A DNA stretch of 64,000 nt from Zoogloeaceae bacterium (GCA_016791005.1 JAEUNY010000057.1:53551-117550); one strand, 5' to 3'. Counted from the first letter of the stretch, positions 50,644 to 59,407 are shown. Program-made: numbers and translations. The notes: generated from the letters alone by a model not told the origin.

Positions 50644-50979
50644 ATGGCCGAAATGACACAGACCCCCATGCGCAAGGGCTACATGCAGACCTGGACGCCC
50701 TGTGGTGCCCATTGCCGCACGACCGGACAGCCCTGCCCCAACCCGCCCATGCGAGGGAAGGCCCGTTGCCGGATGCACGGTGGGAAGAGCCCTGGCCGTC
50801 CGCCGACCAACGGCCCCTTCTCGAAGGCAGGGCGGGCTGTTCGTGAGCGCCTGGCTTTCCTGATGTGGATCCTCCAAGAGATCCGTGGTGGGGACAAGAC
50901 GTACTGCCGCTTCCGCCCGACCCCCGAGCGGGTGGAGAGGCTGCTTGCTGAGTTGCTTAGTGACCACCGCAAGCAGTAG
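50644..50979 (+). CDS. Small HGG-motif protein of mobile elements
   Basis: 111 aa. CGAHCRTTGQPCPNPPMRGK plus ARCRMHGGKSPGRP forms a Cys/His cluster ending in the HGGxSxG motif common in small phage and island proteins of unknown function. The C-terminal half is helical (AVRERLAFLMWILQEI). The ATG at 50644 is chosen because homology begins there; the open frame upstream runs through the repeat region. Confidence 0.8.
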   Translation: MAEMTQTPMRKGYMQTWTPCGAHCRTTGQPCPNPPMRGKARCRMHGGKSPGRPPTNGPFSKAGRAVRERLAFLMWILQEIRGGDKTYCRFRPTPERVERLLAELLSDHRKQ

Positions 50980-51147
50980 CCGCTTGAACCATCCTGGGTT
51001 TTGCGGAGCCGTTTGGTTCTAGTTAAATTGCATCGCCGGTATTGCGGGCCGACTGGTGAGGGTAGCTTGCCTCAGCCCCTGCCGGGAGGGCGGGTAGAGG
51101 GCTAGAAATGGACATTTTGAGGAAATGACATTAGGAACGATGCGGCG

Positions 51148-52128
51148 ATGGATCAATTCACCCCCACTGATCTCAAAACCATCCTCCACTCCAAGCGTGC
51201 CAACCTCTACTATCTGGAGCACTGCAGACTGCTGGTAAATGGTGGGCGGGTGGAATACGTGACCGATGAAGGTGAACGATCCCTTTACTGGAACATCCCC
51301 ATCGCCAACACCACCACCGTCCTGCTCGGCAACGGCACTTCGGTGACTCAGGCGGCCATGCGCGAACTGGCCAAGGCAGGCGTGATGGTCGGCTTCTGTG
51401 GCGGCGGTGGTACACCGCTTTACGCCGGCACAGAGGCGCCCATCGACGTGGCCTGGTTCCCGCCGCAGAGCGAGTACCGGCCCACCGAATACTTGCAGCA
51501 CTGGGTACGCTTCTGGTTCCACGAGGCCTTGCGGCTCGACGCGGCCAAGCGGGTGCAGCGGGCCCGGCTGGAGTTCATCCGCCTGCACTGGAGCGCCACC
51601 CACCGCCACGACGCATCCGATTTCCACGTCGCCGAAGACCGCCTGGCCGCCGCCATCGACGCTTCCCGCCGACACCTCGACGTGGCGCCCGACCACAATG
51701 CACTCCTCACGGAGGAGGCACGCCTCAGCAAGATCCTCTTCAAGCTCGCCTGCGACGCCACCGACTACGGCGAGTTCACCCGCGTCAAAGAAGGCCAGGG
51801 CAGCGACAGCGCCAACCGCTTTCTCGACCACGGCAACTACCTCGCCTATGGCCTCGGCGCGACGGCCGCTTGGGTCCTGGGCCTGCCCCACGGCTTGGCG
51901 GTGCTGCATGGCAAGACCCGGCGCGGCGGGCTGGTGTTTGACATCGCCGATCTGGTCAAGGACGCCCTAATCCTCCCCCAGGCCTTCCTCTCGGCCACGC
52001 GCGGGGATGGAGCCCAGGAGTTCCGTGACGCCTGCACCGCCCATCTCCTTCAAGCCGAGGCGCTGGATTTCATGATCGACACGGTCAAGGCCATCGCCAT
52101 CGAGCTGGGGGGACGCGCTGCTGCATGA
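51148..52128 (+). CDS. cas1: Type I-F CRISPR integrase Cas1
   Basis: 326 aa, close to other Cas1f proteins. Starts with TDLKTILHSKRANLYYLEHC. The metal ligands fall in LLTEEARLSK (Glu189/190), LPHGLAVLHG and LVFDIADLVKDA. With Cas2-3 it inserts new spacers at the leader end. AGGA lies 11 nt before the ATG. Overlaps cas2-3 by 4 nt. First gene of the I-F operon, 168 bp after the mobile-element gene. Confidence 0.97.
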   Translation: MDQFTPTDLKTILHSKRANLYYLEHCRLLVNGGRVEYVTDEGERSLYWNIPIANTTTVLLGNGTSVTQAAMRELAKAGVMVGFCGGGGTPLYAGTEAPIDVAWFPPQSEYRPTEYLQHWVRFWFHEALRLDAAKRVQRARLEFIRLHWSATHRHDASDFHVAEDRLAAAIDASRRHLDVAPDHNALLTEEARLSKILFKLACDATDYGEFTRVKEGQGSDSANRFLDHGNYLAYGLGATAAWVLGLPHGLAVLHGKTRRGGLVFDIADLVKDALILPQAFLSATRGDGAQEFRDACTAHLLQAEALDFMIDTVKAIAIELGGRAAA

Positions 52129-55100
52129 ACATCCTGCTCGTTTCCCAATGCAGCAAGAACGCGCTCACAGAAACCCGCCGCATCCTCGACCAGTTCGCCG
52201 AGCGCCACGGCGACCGTACTTGGCAGACGCCCATCACCCAGGCCGGTCTCGATACTCTGTACCGCCTCCTGCGTAAGACCGCCCGCAAGAACACCGCCGT
52301 GGCCTGCCACTGGATACGCGGCAAGGATCACACCGAACTGTTATGGATCGTCGGCGACGCCCGCCAATTCAACGCGCGCGGCGCGACCCCCACCGACAGC
52401 ACCCGGCGCGACGTATTGCGTCGCCAAGATGAAAACGACTGGCACGCCGCCGAAGACATCCGCCTGCTCGCACGGCTGGCGGCGCTCTTCCACGACCTGG
52501 GTAAGGCCAGCGACACCTTTCAGAAGAAGCTGCTCAGCAAAACACCGCTGGCCGACCCCTTCCGCCACGAATGGGTGTCGCTACGCCTGTTTGAAGCCTT
52601 CGTCGGGCCGGATTGCCGCCACGATCGGGACTGGCTGACACGCCTGAACCAGCTCGATGGCTCCGAGACCACCCTCGTGCTGGAGCGACTGCTCAAGGAC
52701 GCGCTGACTCAACGGGCGCTCAGCCCCTTCAAGACACTGCACGACGGCCTGCCGCTGGCACGGGCGCTGGGCTGGCTGATCGTCAGCCACCACCGCTTGC
52801 CCGCTCCGAATGACAGAAACCCGGACAAGAAATGGCCGTTAAGCGCCACTTCCCTTAGTAGCCTGCCGGCAGCCGTGGTGCATGGCTGGTGCGGCAGCCG
52901 TGTCCCGGCAGAGGGCACCAAGTCCACCAAGGAAGAAGCCGCTACGCTAAAAAACTGCTGGCACTTCCCCCTCGGCCTGCCTTTCGACAGCCGTCACTGG
53001 CGCGAGCACACCGTCAAGGTCGCCCACGCGCTGCTGCAGCGCTCTGGCCTGCTGGATGCCACCAGCGCGCCGGCCCGCCTGACCAGCCCCCACGTGCTGC
53101 ACCTCGCCCGCCTCGCCCTGATGCTGGCGGACCACCATTATTCAGCCCAGCCCAGCCATGCCCGCTACGGCGATCCGGTGAAGAAAGGCCGCAAGGCTCT
53201 TCACGCCAACACCCGCTGGACCGACGACGGCAGCGGCAAGGATCTCAACCAGCGCCTCGACGAGCACCTGATCGGCGTGGAAGTCAGCGCCAGCCGCCTG
53301 CTGCGCAGCCTACCGCGGCTCGCCGACAACCTGCCGCGCATCGCCGGTCACAAAGGCTTCCGCCAGCGCGCCAAGGGCAACTTCGCTTGGCAAAACAAGG
53401 CCTTCGAGCTGGCCGAGAGCCTGCGCGAAGCGTCCACCCGCCACGGCTTCTTCGGCATCAACCTGGCGTCCACCGGGCGCGGCAAGACCCTCGCCAACGC
53501 CCGCATCCTGTATGCGCTGGCCGATCCGCAAAAGGGTGCCCGCTTCACCGTGGCGCTGGGCCTACGCACCCTGACATTACAAACCGGCGACGCCTACCGG
53601 GAACGGCTCGGCCTGGGGCTGGAGGACCTCGCGGTGCTGGTGGGCGGTGCCGCCACCCGGGCGCTGCACGCCTACTACCAGCAGCAGGAACGCGGCGCCG
53701 TCGAGGCTGGGCGCGAATCCTCGCAAAGCCTGCTGCCTGGCCACAACCACGTGCGCTACGAGGGCAGCCTGGAAGAAGGGCCGCTGAAACGCTGGCTGCA
53801 GTCACCCAAGGGCAAAGGGGCGCCGCCCTCGGCGCTGCTCGATGCGCCGGTACTGGTGTGCACCATCGACCACCTGATACCGGCCACCGAGGGCACCCGC
53901 GGCGGCCGCCAGATCTTGCCTATGCTGCGGTTGATGAGCGCCGATCTGGTGCTGGATGAGCCGGACGACTTCGACCTGGCCGACCTGCCGGCCCTCACGC
54001 GCCTGGTGCATTGGGCCGGCCTGCAGGGCAGCCGCGTGCTGCTGTCCTCGGCGACCCTGCCGCCGGCCCTGGTGCACGGCCTGTTCCTCGCCTACCGGGC
54101 CGGGCGCGCGGAATTTCAGCGCCACCGGGGCGAGCCCGGCACGCCGCTGGCCATCTGCTGTGCGTGGTTCGACGAGTTCGGCTGCCATGCCGCCCAACAT
54201 GGCGCCGCGCCCGATGGCGCGGACTTCCGCGCCAGCCATGGAGACTTCATCGACCAGCGCATCGACCGGCTCGCGGCCCTGCACAAGCAAACCGTCCGGC
54301 GCCGCGCCGCCATCCTGCCGCTGGCCAGCAGCCCGCCGCCGTACAACGACGCGGCCAGCACGCTCGCCCACGTCTGCGGCGAACTTGCGCCGCAATTGCG
54401 CGAAGCCGCCCTCGGCCTGCACCGGCACCACCACGACATCGACCCCGTCACCGGCAAGCGGGTGAGCTTCGGCATCATCCGCATGGCTAATATCGACCCC
54501 CTGTTCGAGGTGGCGCTGGCCCTGTTCCGCAGCGGTGCGCCAGATGGCACCCATGTCCACCTGTGCGCCTACCATGCCCGCCACCCGCTGCTGCAACGTG
54601 CCGGCCTCGAACGCACGCTGGACACGGTACTGAAACGCCACGACCCCGCCACCGTGTTCCAGCACCCGGACATCCGCCGTGCACTGGACGCCAGCCCCGA
54701 GCCGGACCACATCATCATCGTGCTCGCGACCGCTGTGGCCGAAGTAGGGAGGGACCACGACTACGACTGGGCGATCGTCGAGCCTTCCTCCATGCGCTCC
54801 ATCATCCAGCTCGCCGGCCGGGTGAAACGCCACCGCGCCTTCGACTGCCCGCCGGATCAACCCAACATTCTGCTGCTGGAGCGCAACGTCAAAGCGCTGA
54901 AGGGTGGCGGCCCAGGCGCAAGTTTCTGCCGGCCGGGCTTTGAGAGTGAAGAGTTCCCACTGAGCCGTCAGCGCCTGAGTGATCTCTTGACGCCGGAACA
55001 GTGGCAAATCATCGACGCCAGCGCCCGCATCCGACCCCGCCCGCAGCTAGAACCGCGCCACAACCTCGCCGATCTGGAGCATGCACGCCTCGCCGACCTG

Positions 55101-55535
55101 ATGCTGGGCGCCCGGCCCGGTGAGGCGCAAAAGGAAAACCCGGTGCACTGGTGGTGGAGCACCCGGGCCCACCTCAGCGGCGTACTGCAGGCCAGCAGCC
55201 GCTTCCGCGCCGATCCGCAGGGGCATCTGACCTACTGCTTTCTGCCGGACGAGGAGGGCGCCGGCACGGCCTTCCTCCAATGGACAAAGGAGGGTCACGA
55301 GGCCATTGCCAACAACCTACTGGTCGAACTGGACGATACCGACCTATTCACTGGCCCCCGCATCACCCCCTGGGCCGTGCCCGACTACCTAACAGCACTC
55401 ACCGAACTCGCCGACGCCCAGGACATGGACCTGCCCGCCTGCGCCCGCAAGTTCGGCACGGTGGATCTGCCGGGGTGGGAGGGAAAGCAGGTCTGGCGCC
55501 ACCACCCGGTGCTGGGGTTTGGCAGAAAGCTGTGA
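52125..55535 (+). CDS. cas2-3: Type I-F Cas2-Cas3 fusion nuclease-helicase
   Basis: 1136 aa. N-terminal Cas2 domain (about 1-95), then the HD nuclease with LFHDLGKASD (His123-Asp124) and SHHRLP. The SF2 helicase has a Walker A-like STGRGKT near residue 450, DEPD near 610, SSATLPP near 640, and motif VI QLAGRVKRHR. All key motifs are present. Cas3 degrades the target strand after Csy recruitment, and the Cas2 part joins Cas1 in adaptation. Its stop is directly followed by a terminator that reads on the opposite strand. Confidence 0.97.
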   Translation: MNILLVSQCSKNALTETRRILDQFAERHGDRTWQTPITQAGLDTLYRLLRKTARKNTAVACHWIRGKDHTELLWIVGDARQFNARGATPTDSTRRDVLRRQDENDWHAAEDIRLLARLAALFHDLGKASDTFQKKLLSKTPLADPFRHEWVSLRLFEAFVGPDCRHDRDWLTRLNQLDGSETTLVLERLLKDALTQRALSPFKTLHDGLPLARALGWLIVSHHRLPAPNDRNPDKKWPLSATSLSSLPAAVVHGWCGSRVPAEGTKSTKEEAATLKNCWHFPLGLPFDSRHWREHTVKVAHALLQRSGLLDATSAPARLTSPHVLHLARLALMLADHHYSAQPSHARYGDPVKKGRKALHANTRWTDDGSGKDLNQRLDEHLIGVEVSASRLLRSLPRLADNLPRIAGHKGFRQRAKGNFAWQNKAFELAESLREASTRHGFFGINLASTGRGKTLANARILYALADPQKGARFTVALGLRTLTLQTGDAYRERLGLGLEDLAVLVGGAATRALHAYYQQQERGAVEAGRESSQSLLPGHNHVRYEGSLEEGPLKRWLQSPKGKGAPPSALLDAPVLVCTIDHLIPATEGTRGGRQILPMLRLMSADLVLDEPDDFDLADLPALTRLVHWAGLQGSRVLLSSATLPPALVHGLFLAYRAGRAEFQRHRGEPGTPLAICCAWFDEFGCHAAQHGAAPDGADFRASHGDFIDQRIDRLAALHKQTVRRRAAILPLASSPPPYNDAASTLAHVCGELAPQLREAALGLHRHHHDIDPVTGKRVSFGIIRMANIDPLFEVALALFRSGAPDGTHVHLCAYHARHPLLQRAGLERTLDTVLKRHDPATVFQHPDIRRALDASPEPDHIIIVLATAVAEVGRDHDYDWAIVEPSSMRSIIQLAGRVKRHRAFDCPPDQPNILLLERNVKALKGGGPGASFCRPGFESEEFPLSRQRLSDLLTPEQWQIIDASARIRPRPQLEPRHNLADLEHARLADLMLGARPGEAQKENPVHWWWSTRAHLSGVLQASSRFRADPQGHLTYCFLPDEEGAGTAFLQWTKEGHEAIANNLLVELDDTDLFTGPRITPWAVPDYLTALTELADAQDMDLPACARKFGTVDLPGWEGKQVWRHHPVLGFGRKL

Positions 55536-55566
55536 GAAGAAAAACGCCAAGGCTTGGAGCCTCGGC
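55536..55566 (-). terminator. Intrinsic terminator of the CreA-like RNA
   Basis: On the minus strand GCCGAGGCT pairs with AGCCTTGGC (9 bp including one G-U, 3-nt loop) and is followed by GTTTTTCTTC. On the plus strand the G-U becomes an A-C mismatch and no T-run follows, so it acts for minus-strand transcription only. It lies immediately 3' of the degenerate repeat pair and begins right at the cas2-3 stop codon. Confidence 0.8.
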
Positions 55567-55571
55567 GCGGT

Positions 55572-55645
55572 AGCTGCCTATCCGGCAGTGAAGAAATGCG
55601 GCTAGCACTAGTCACTATTTCTGAACTGCTGTTTCAGCAGTGGCC
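55572..55645 (-). ncRNA. CreA-like crRNA-mimic: degenerate repeat, 24-nt spacer, degenerate repeat
   Basis: Read on the minus strand. Repeat 1 (55645-55618) matches the array repeat at 19 of 28 positions. It keeps CACTGC, a five-pair stem (CTGCT with AGCAG, compensating for CTGCC with GGCAG) and the handle TTCAGAAA. The spacer (55617-55594) is 24 nt, starting TAGTGACTAG. Repeat 2 (55593-55572) is identical to the array repeat over its first 22 nt; the last six are lost. Cas6f cleavage would give an 8-nt handle, a 24-nt guide and a 20-nt hairpin, 52 nt in all. Only parts needed for that product are conserved. A terminator follows. Confidence 0.8.
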
Positions 55646-55756
55646 CGATTGTCTCACCAAAGTACCAAAGATTAGGCACAGACCGGCTGAGCTTGCGCGG
55701 GCTCCCCATCGATGCTAAGGTGCATCCACTGCTTAAATGTTTTCACCTAGTACTAG

Positions 55757-55763
55757 CACTAGG
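55757..55763 (-). promoter_or_regulatory. Candidate CreA target: CC PAM plus five-nt seed
   Basis: On the minus strand the type I-F PAM CC is followed by TAGTG, equal to guide positions 1-5 of the CreA-like RNA. Guide position 6 and beyond do not match in register. However, the same 10-mer CTAGTGCTAG occurs in guide and promoter region one half-turn out of register. The site is within the palindromic CCTAGT-N6-ACTAGG (55746-55763), upstream of the mini-ORF. Confidence 0.35.
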
Positions 55764-55785
55764 TAAGTTATATCGGAGACAGGTT

Positions 55786-55809
55786 GGGCGAGGTGGTCAG
55801 ACCTCGCCC
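55786..55809 (+). other. Stem-loop in the 5' region of the creT-like transcript
   Basis: GGGCGAGGT pairs perfectly with ACCTCGCCC (9 bp) around a 6-nt loop, about 60 nt upstream of the mini-ORF's Shine-Dalgarno. It could protect or fold the toxin RNA. No T-run follows, so it is not a terminator. Confidence 0.5.
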
Positions 55810-55878
55810 GGTGGAGCAACCACTCTCGTTGGCACCGAGAAACTCAGTCGCAGAGTCCGTCGCGACGAAGGAGACCCA

Positions 55879-55914
55879 ATGGTGTTTGGCACGCACTGGA
55901 CCTTATTAGCTTGA
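55879..55914 (+). CDS. CreT-like 11-codon mini-ORF with tandem TTA codons
   Basis: Codes for MVFGTHWTLLA. GAAGGAGA (55867-55874) is a near-perfect Shine-Dalgarno 5 nt before the ATG. Codons 9 and 10 are both TTA, rare in this GC-rich genome and read by tRNA-Leu(UAA). A perfect 11-bp stem-loop follows the stop with no gap. In archaeal CreT, a strong Shine-Dalgarno plus tandem rare AGA codons traps tRNA-Arg; this has the same layout with leucine. A longer in-frame open stretch from 55693 has no ribosome-binding site. Function is inferred. Confidence 0.6.
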   Translation: MVFGTHWTLLA

Positions 55915-55942
55915 CGGCCCCGGAGACCCAGCTCCGGGGCCG
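55915..55942 (+). terminator. Strong stem-loop after the mini-ORF
   Basis: CGGCCCCGGAG pairs perfectly with CTCCGGGGCCG (11 bp, loop ACCCAG). The following ATTCTATCT is only moderately T-rich, so it may terminate partly, stabilise the small RNA, or separate it from csy1, whose ribosome-binding site is 25 nt further on. Confidence 0.6.
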
Positions 55943-55977
55943 ATTCTATCTCCGTCCAACCATTTTAGGAGATCGTC

Positions 55978-57288
55978 GTGGCCCACTCTGAATCCGCCAC
56001 CGAAGAAAGTGCGCACATCCTTAGCGCAATCCAGACCTTCCTTGCGGAACGTCTCCGGCCCAAGCTCGACAAGCTCAAGCCGGACGAACACGAAGCCCGC
56101 CAGGCCCTGATCGAAGCCCACCGGCCGCCCACCTGGATTGCCGACGCCGCCAAGCGGGTCGGCCAGATCCAGCAGGTCACCCACGCCATCAAGTTCACCC
56201 ACCCCTCCGCCAGCGGCTCGAGCCTCAGCCATGGGGGCAACCCGGCCGCGGACAGGCTGGAAATCGGCACCCACAGTCTCGAGGGAGAAGCTGCCGCGGA
56301 CGTGGTGGGCAACGCGGCGGCCCTGGACGTCTACAAGTTCCTGCGCCTGCGCGTGGATGGGCGCAGCCTGCTGGAGCGGGCCATAGCCCGTGACCCGGCG
56401 CTGCTCACGGCGCTGGATGAGGACGAAGCCTTGGCGGCCGCATGGACCGAAGCCTTCGCCGCGCTGCCCCAGCCCAAGGGGCAACCCGCCTCCCACAAGC
56501 TCGCCAAGCAGCTGTACTGGCCGCTGGCGGCGGGGGGCTACCACCTGGTGTCGCCGCTGCTGGCCTCACCGGTATCCCACGCCCTGCACTGGCGCATCTC
56601 GCGGGACCGCTTTTCCGACGAGGCCAAGGCCGCCCGCGAGGCGAGGCGCAACGGCAAGCCCCATCCCGAGGGCTATCGGGATTACCCCGATCTGGCCATC
56701 CAGAGCTTCGGTGGCTCCAAACCTCAGAACATCTCGCAGCTCAACAGCGAGCGCCGCGGCGAGAACCTGCTGCTGGCCTCCCTCCCGCCTTTGTGGGAAT
56801 CGCCCACGCTGCGCCCGCCGCTAAAGACCGATTCGGTCTTCCTGCGTTACTACCCCTATCGCCGCGAAGTGCGCCGCCTGAGCAAGGTGCTGAAGGACTA
56901 CCTGAGCAGCGTGGCCCACCGGCGCAGAAACATGCACATGCGCTACACCCGCGCCACGCTGCTGAGCGAGTTGGCAGACGAAGTACTGAATATGGCCGCC
57001 GAGCTGCATCGTGGGCTGGAACCGGGCTGGACGGCGCAGCCGGACTGCCACCTGCGCCTGGCCGAACAGCGCTGGCTTGACCCGCAGCGCGGCGAGATGG
57101 ACGACGCTTTCGGCGCCCGCATTACCGGCGACGGCTGGAAGGATGAGGTCTGCAAGGGCTTCGCCATCTGGCTTAACAGCGCGCTGCAGACCGACAAGAC
57201 CGCGTTTGGCGAAGTGGAGGCGCGGGAATGGGAGAAGGTCCTCAAACAGGAACTCAAGCTGCTGCGGGAGGAACTGGCTGATGACTGA
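55978..57288 (+). CDS. csy1: Type I-F Cascade large subunit Csy1 (Cas8f)
   Basis: 436 aa, as in other I-F systems. Csy1 pairs with Csy2, holds the crRNA 5' handle and reads the PAM. Family segments include FTHPSASGSSL, NAAALDVYKFLRLRV, SFGGSKPQNISQLNSERRGE and the Arg-rich YTRATLLSELADEV region. GTG start with AGGAG (55967-55971) upstream. Overlaps csy2 by 8 nt. Confidence 0.95.
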   Translation: MAHSESATEESAHILSAIQTFLAERLRPKLDKLKPDEHEARQALIEAHRPPTWIADAAKRVGQIQQVTHAIKFTHPSASGSSLSHGGNPAADRLEIGTHSLEGEAAADVVGNAAALDVYKFLRLRVDGRSLLERAIARDPALLTALDEDEALAAAWTEAFAALPQPKGQPASHKLAKQLYWPLAAGGYHLVSPLLASPVSHALHWRISRDRFSDEAKAAREARRNGKPHPEGYRDYPDLAIQSFGGSKPQNISQLNSERRGENLLLASLPPLWESPTLRPPLKTDSVFLRYYPYRREVRRLSKVLKDYLSSVAHRRRNMHMRYTRATLLSELADEVLNMAAELHRGLEPGWTAQPDCHLRLAEQRWLDPQRGEMDDAFGARITGDGWKDEVCKGFAIWLNSALQTDKTAFGEVEAREWEKVLKQELKLLREELADD

Positions 57289-58333
57289 CTTCCACCCCAC
57301 CCCCGATGGCCTGCTGACCCTGCCCCGCCTGCGAGTGCAGAACGCCAACGCCATCTCCAGTCCCCACACCTGGGGCTTTCCCGCGCCGACGGCCTTTCTT
57401 GGCTTCGTCCATGCGCTGGAACGCCGGCTGGCCAGCCGTTTCCGCCAGCGCTTCGGCGGCGTCGGTATCGTCTGCCACCACTTCGAGGCCCAGACCTTCA
57501 AGCCCAACAAGCGCCAGCACCGGGTGTTCACCCAGAGTCGCAACCCGGTGTACCTGAAGCGCGACGCCGCCAAATTCATCGCCGAGGGCACCCCCGCCGC
57601 CATCGTCGAGGAGGGTCGCGCGCACCTGGAGGTAACGCTGCTCATCGCCGTGCAGGGCTACCTTGAAGACGAAGAGGGGCGCGACTTCGCCCGCGCCGCC
57701 TTCGACACCGCCCAGGGCATGCGCCTCGCCGGCGGCAGCCTGCTGCCCCCGGGGCCACGCGCACCCGAGGCCGAATGGGTCGGCTGGCCCGACGCACTGA
57801 GCGAGCAGCACGCGGTGTTCCGCCGCCTGCGCCGCCGCCTGCTGCCCGGCTTCGCGCTGGTGCATCGGCCGGACCTGCTGGGTGAACGCCTCGCCAAACT
57901 GCAGGTAAAACAGGCCGATACGGGCGTGCTGGAAGCCCTGCTGGACCTCACCCGCCTCAACCACAGTCCAGTGCTGCCAGAAATGGCGGGCGACACCCCA
58001 CCGCCTGACAAGGTGGACTGGCAGATCGAACGCCGCCCCGGTTGGCTGGTGCCCCTGCCCATCGGCTACGCCGGCATCTCCGAGCTGCACGCCCCCGGCA
58101 GCGTATCCCACAGCCGCGACGCCAGCACGCCCTTCCGCTTCGTCGAAAGCCTGCTGTCCCTGGGCCAGTGGATCGGCCCGCACCGCTTGAACAGCCTGGA
58201 GCAACTGCTGTGGCACCACGGCGGTGACCCGCAGGCCGGCCTCTACCGCTGCATCAACCGCTACGCCGAGCTACTGCCCGCCGGCGACGACACCGATTCC
58301 GCATCCCCTGATTCCGACCTTCAAGGAGCCTGA
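57281..58333 (+). CDS. csy2: Type I-F Cascade subunit Csy2 (Cas5f)
   Basis: 350 aa. Begins [20 protein letters not shown] with [20 protein letters not shown], the Cas5f signature, and has [11 protein letters not shown] and [14 protein letters not shown] later. It binds the 5' handle with Csy1. The ATG at 57281 lies inside the end of csy1; a longer open frame upstream is shadow sequence. Confidence 0.95.
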   Translation: MTDFHPTPDGLLTLPRLRVQNANAISSPHTWGFPAPTAFLGFVHALERRLASRFRQRFGGVGIVCHHFEAQTFKPNKRQHRVFTQSRNPVYLKRDAAKFIAEGTPAAIVEEGRAHLEVTLLIAVQGYLEDEEGRDFARAAFDTAQGMRLAGGSLLPPGPRAPEAEWVGWPDALSEQHAVFRRLRRRLLPGFALVHRPDLLGERLAKLQVKQADTGVLEALLDLTRLNHSPVLPEMAGDTPPPDKVDWQIERRPGWLVPLPIGYAGISELHAPGSVSHSRDASTPFRFVESLLSLGQWIGPHRLNSLEQLLWHHGGDPQAGLYRCINRYAELLPAGDDTDSASPDSDLQGA

Positions 58334-58335
58334 AC

Positions 58336-59403
58336 ATGGCCAAGACCAAGACCACCCTCACTACCGCCTCCGTCCTCGCCTTCGAACGCAAGCTGGACCC
58401 CTCCGACGGTCTATTCAGCGCTGGCCGCTGGGCCGAGATGGCAAACGGCGCCCACTGGCCCGCCATCGTCATCCACGAGAAATCCGTGCGCGGCACCATC
58501 TCCAACCGCCTGAAGACCAAAGAACAGGACCCGGCCAAGCTGGATGCTGCCATCGAAAGCCCCAACCTGCAGCGGGTGGACGTGGCCACCCTGCCCAACG
58601 ACGCCGACACGCTGCGGGTGCGCTTCACCCTGCGCGTGCTGGGCGGTGCCGGCACCCCCTCCGCCTGCAACAACGCCGACTACCAAGCCCAGCTGCAGCA
58701 GACCGTAGCCGCCTACGTGGCGGAGCAAGGCTTTGGCGAACTTGCCCGCCGCTATGCCTACAACCTCGTCAATGGCCGCTTCCTGTGGCGCAACCGGGTG
58801 GGCGCGGAACAGGTGCAGGTCGAAGTGAATCATCTGAAAGAAAGCAAAGTGGCGCAGAGCTGGGCCTTCGACGCCATGAGCTTCAGCCTGCGGGGCTTTG
58901 ACGCCCCGGCCGGTGCCGACGCGGATCTGGCCGCCCTAGCTGCGGTGATTGACGACGGTCTGGCCGGGCAGGCCTACGTGCTGCTGGAAGTGGTGGCCTA
59001 CGCCCGTGTGGGCGATGGCCAGGAGGTCTATCCCTCCCAGGAACTGATCCTCGACAAGGGCGACAAGAAGGGCCAGAAGAGCAGGACCCTCTACGGCATT
59101 GGCCCGGAGAAAAGCCAGACGGCCGCCCTGCACAGCCAGAAGATCGGCAATGCCCTGCGCACCATCGACACCTGGTATCCGGTGGAAGTAGGCGAGGCAC
59201 TCGGCCCCATTGCCGTCGAGCCCTACGGCTCCGTCACCAACCAGGGCAAGGCCTACCGCCAGCCCAAGGCCGGCGTGGACTTCTACAACCTGCTGGATGC
59301 CTGGGTGCTGAAGGGGCAGGCGCCGAAAAACGAGGGCGACCGCCACTTCGTGATGGCCACGCTGATCCGCGGCGGCGTCTTCGGCGACAGCGACAAGGAG
59401 TGA
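58336..59403 (+). CDS. csy3: Type I-F Cascade backbone subunit Csy3 (Cas7f)
   Basis: 355 aa. Starts two nt after csy2. [19 protein letters not shown], the [20 protein letters not shown] segment and the C-terminal [15 protein letters not shown] are typical. Multiple copies coat the spacer part of the crRNA. Complete. Confidence 0.96.
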   Translation: MAKTKTTLTTASVLAFERKLDPSDGLFSAGRWAEMANGAHWPAIVIHEKSVRGTISNRLKTKEQDPAKLDAAIESPNLQRVDVATLPNDADTLRVRFTLRVLGGAGTPSACNNADYQAQLQQTVAAYVAEQGFGELARRYAYNLVNGRFLWRNRVGAEQVQVEVNHLKESKVAQSWAFDAMSFSLRGFDAPAGADADLAALAAVIDDGLAGQAYVLLEVVAYARVGDGQEVYPSQELILDKGDKKGQKSRTLYGIGPEKSQTAALHSQKIGNALRTIDTWYPVEVGEALGPIAVEPYGSVTNQGKAYRQPKAGVDFYNLLDAWVLKGQAPKNEGDRHFVMATLIRGGVFGDSDKE

Positions 59404-59407
59404 GTCC

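Larger units (their letters stand above)
44370..50979 (+). mobile_element. Integrated satellite- or plasmid-like element at tRNA-Leu (right end unresolved)
   Basis: Integrase, AlpA-type regulator, unknown protein, D5/VapE-type helicase, iteron-like repeats and a small HGG-motif protein follow the tRNA-Leu gene, all on the plus strand. No structural phage genes are present. This content is typical of integrated satellites or plasmid-like islands. I saw no second copy of the tRNA 3' end (T-arm to CCA) up to 64,000. The right border may therefore lie beyond the window, and the CRISPR locus may be inside the island. The end given here is only the last element-like gene. Confidence 0.65.

Noticed and set aside
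50980..51147. Possible CreA-like guide target before cas1
   Set aside because: No CC-TAGTG or its complement occurs in this gap, so there is no seed match to support control of cas1 there.
55693..55914. 73-codon open frame ending with the mini-ORF
   Set aside because: No ribosome-binding site at its start, and its body runs through the palindrome and stem-loop. Only the last 11 codons have a strong Shine-Dalgarno.
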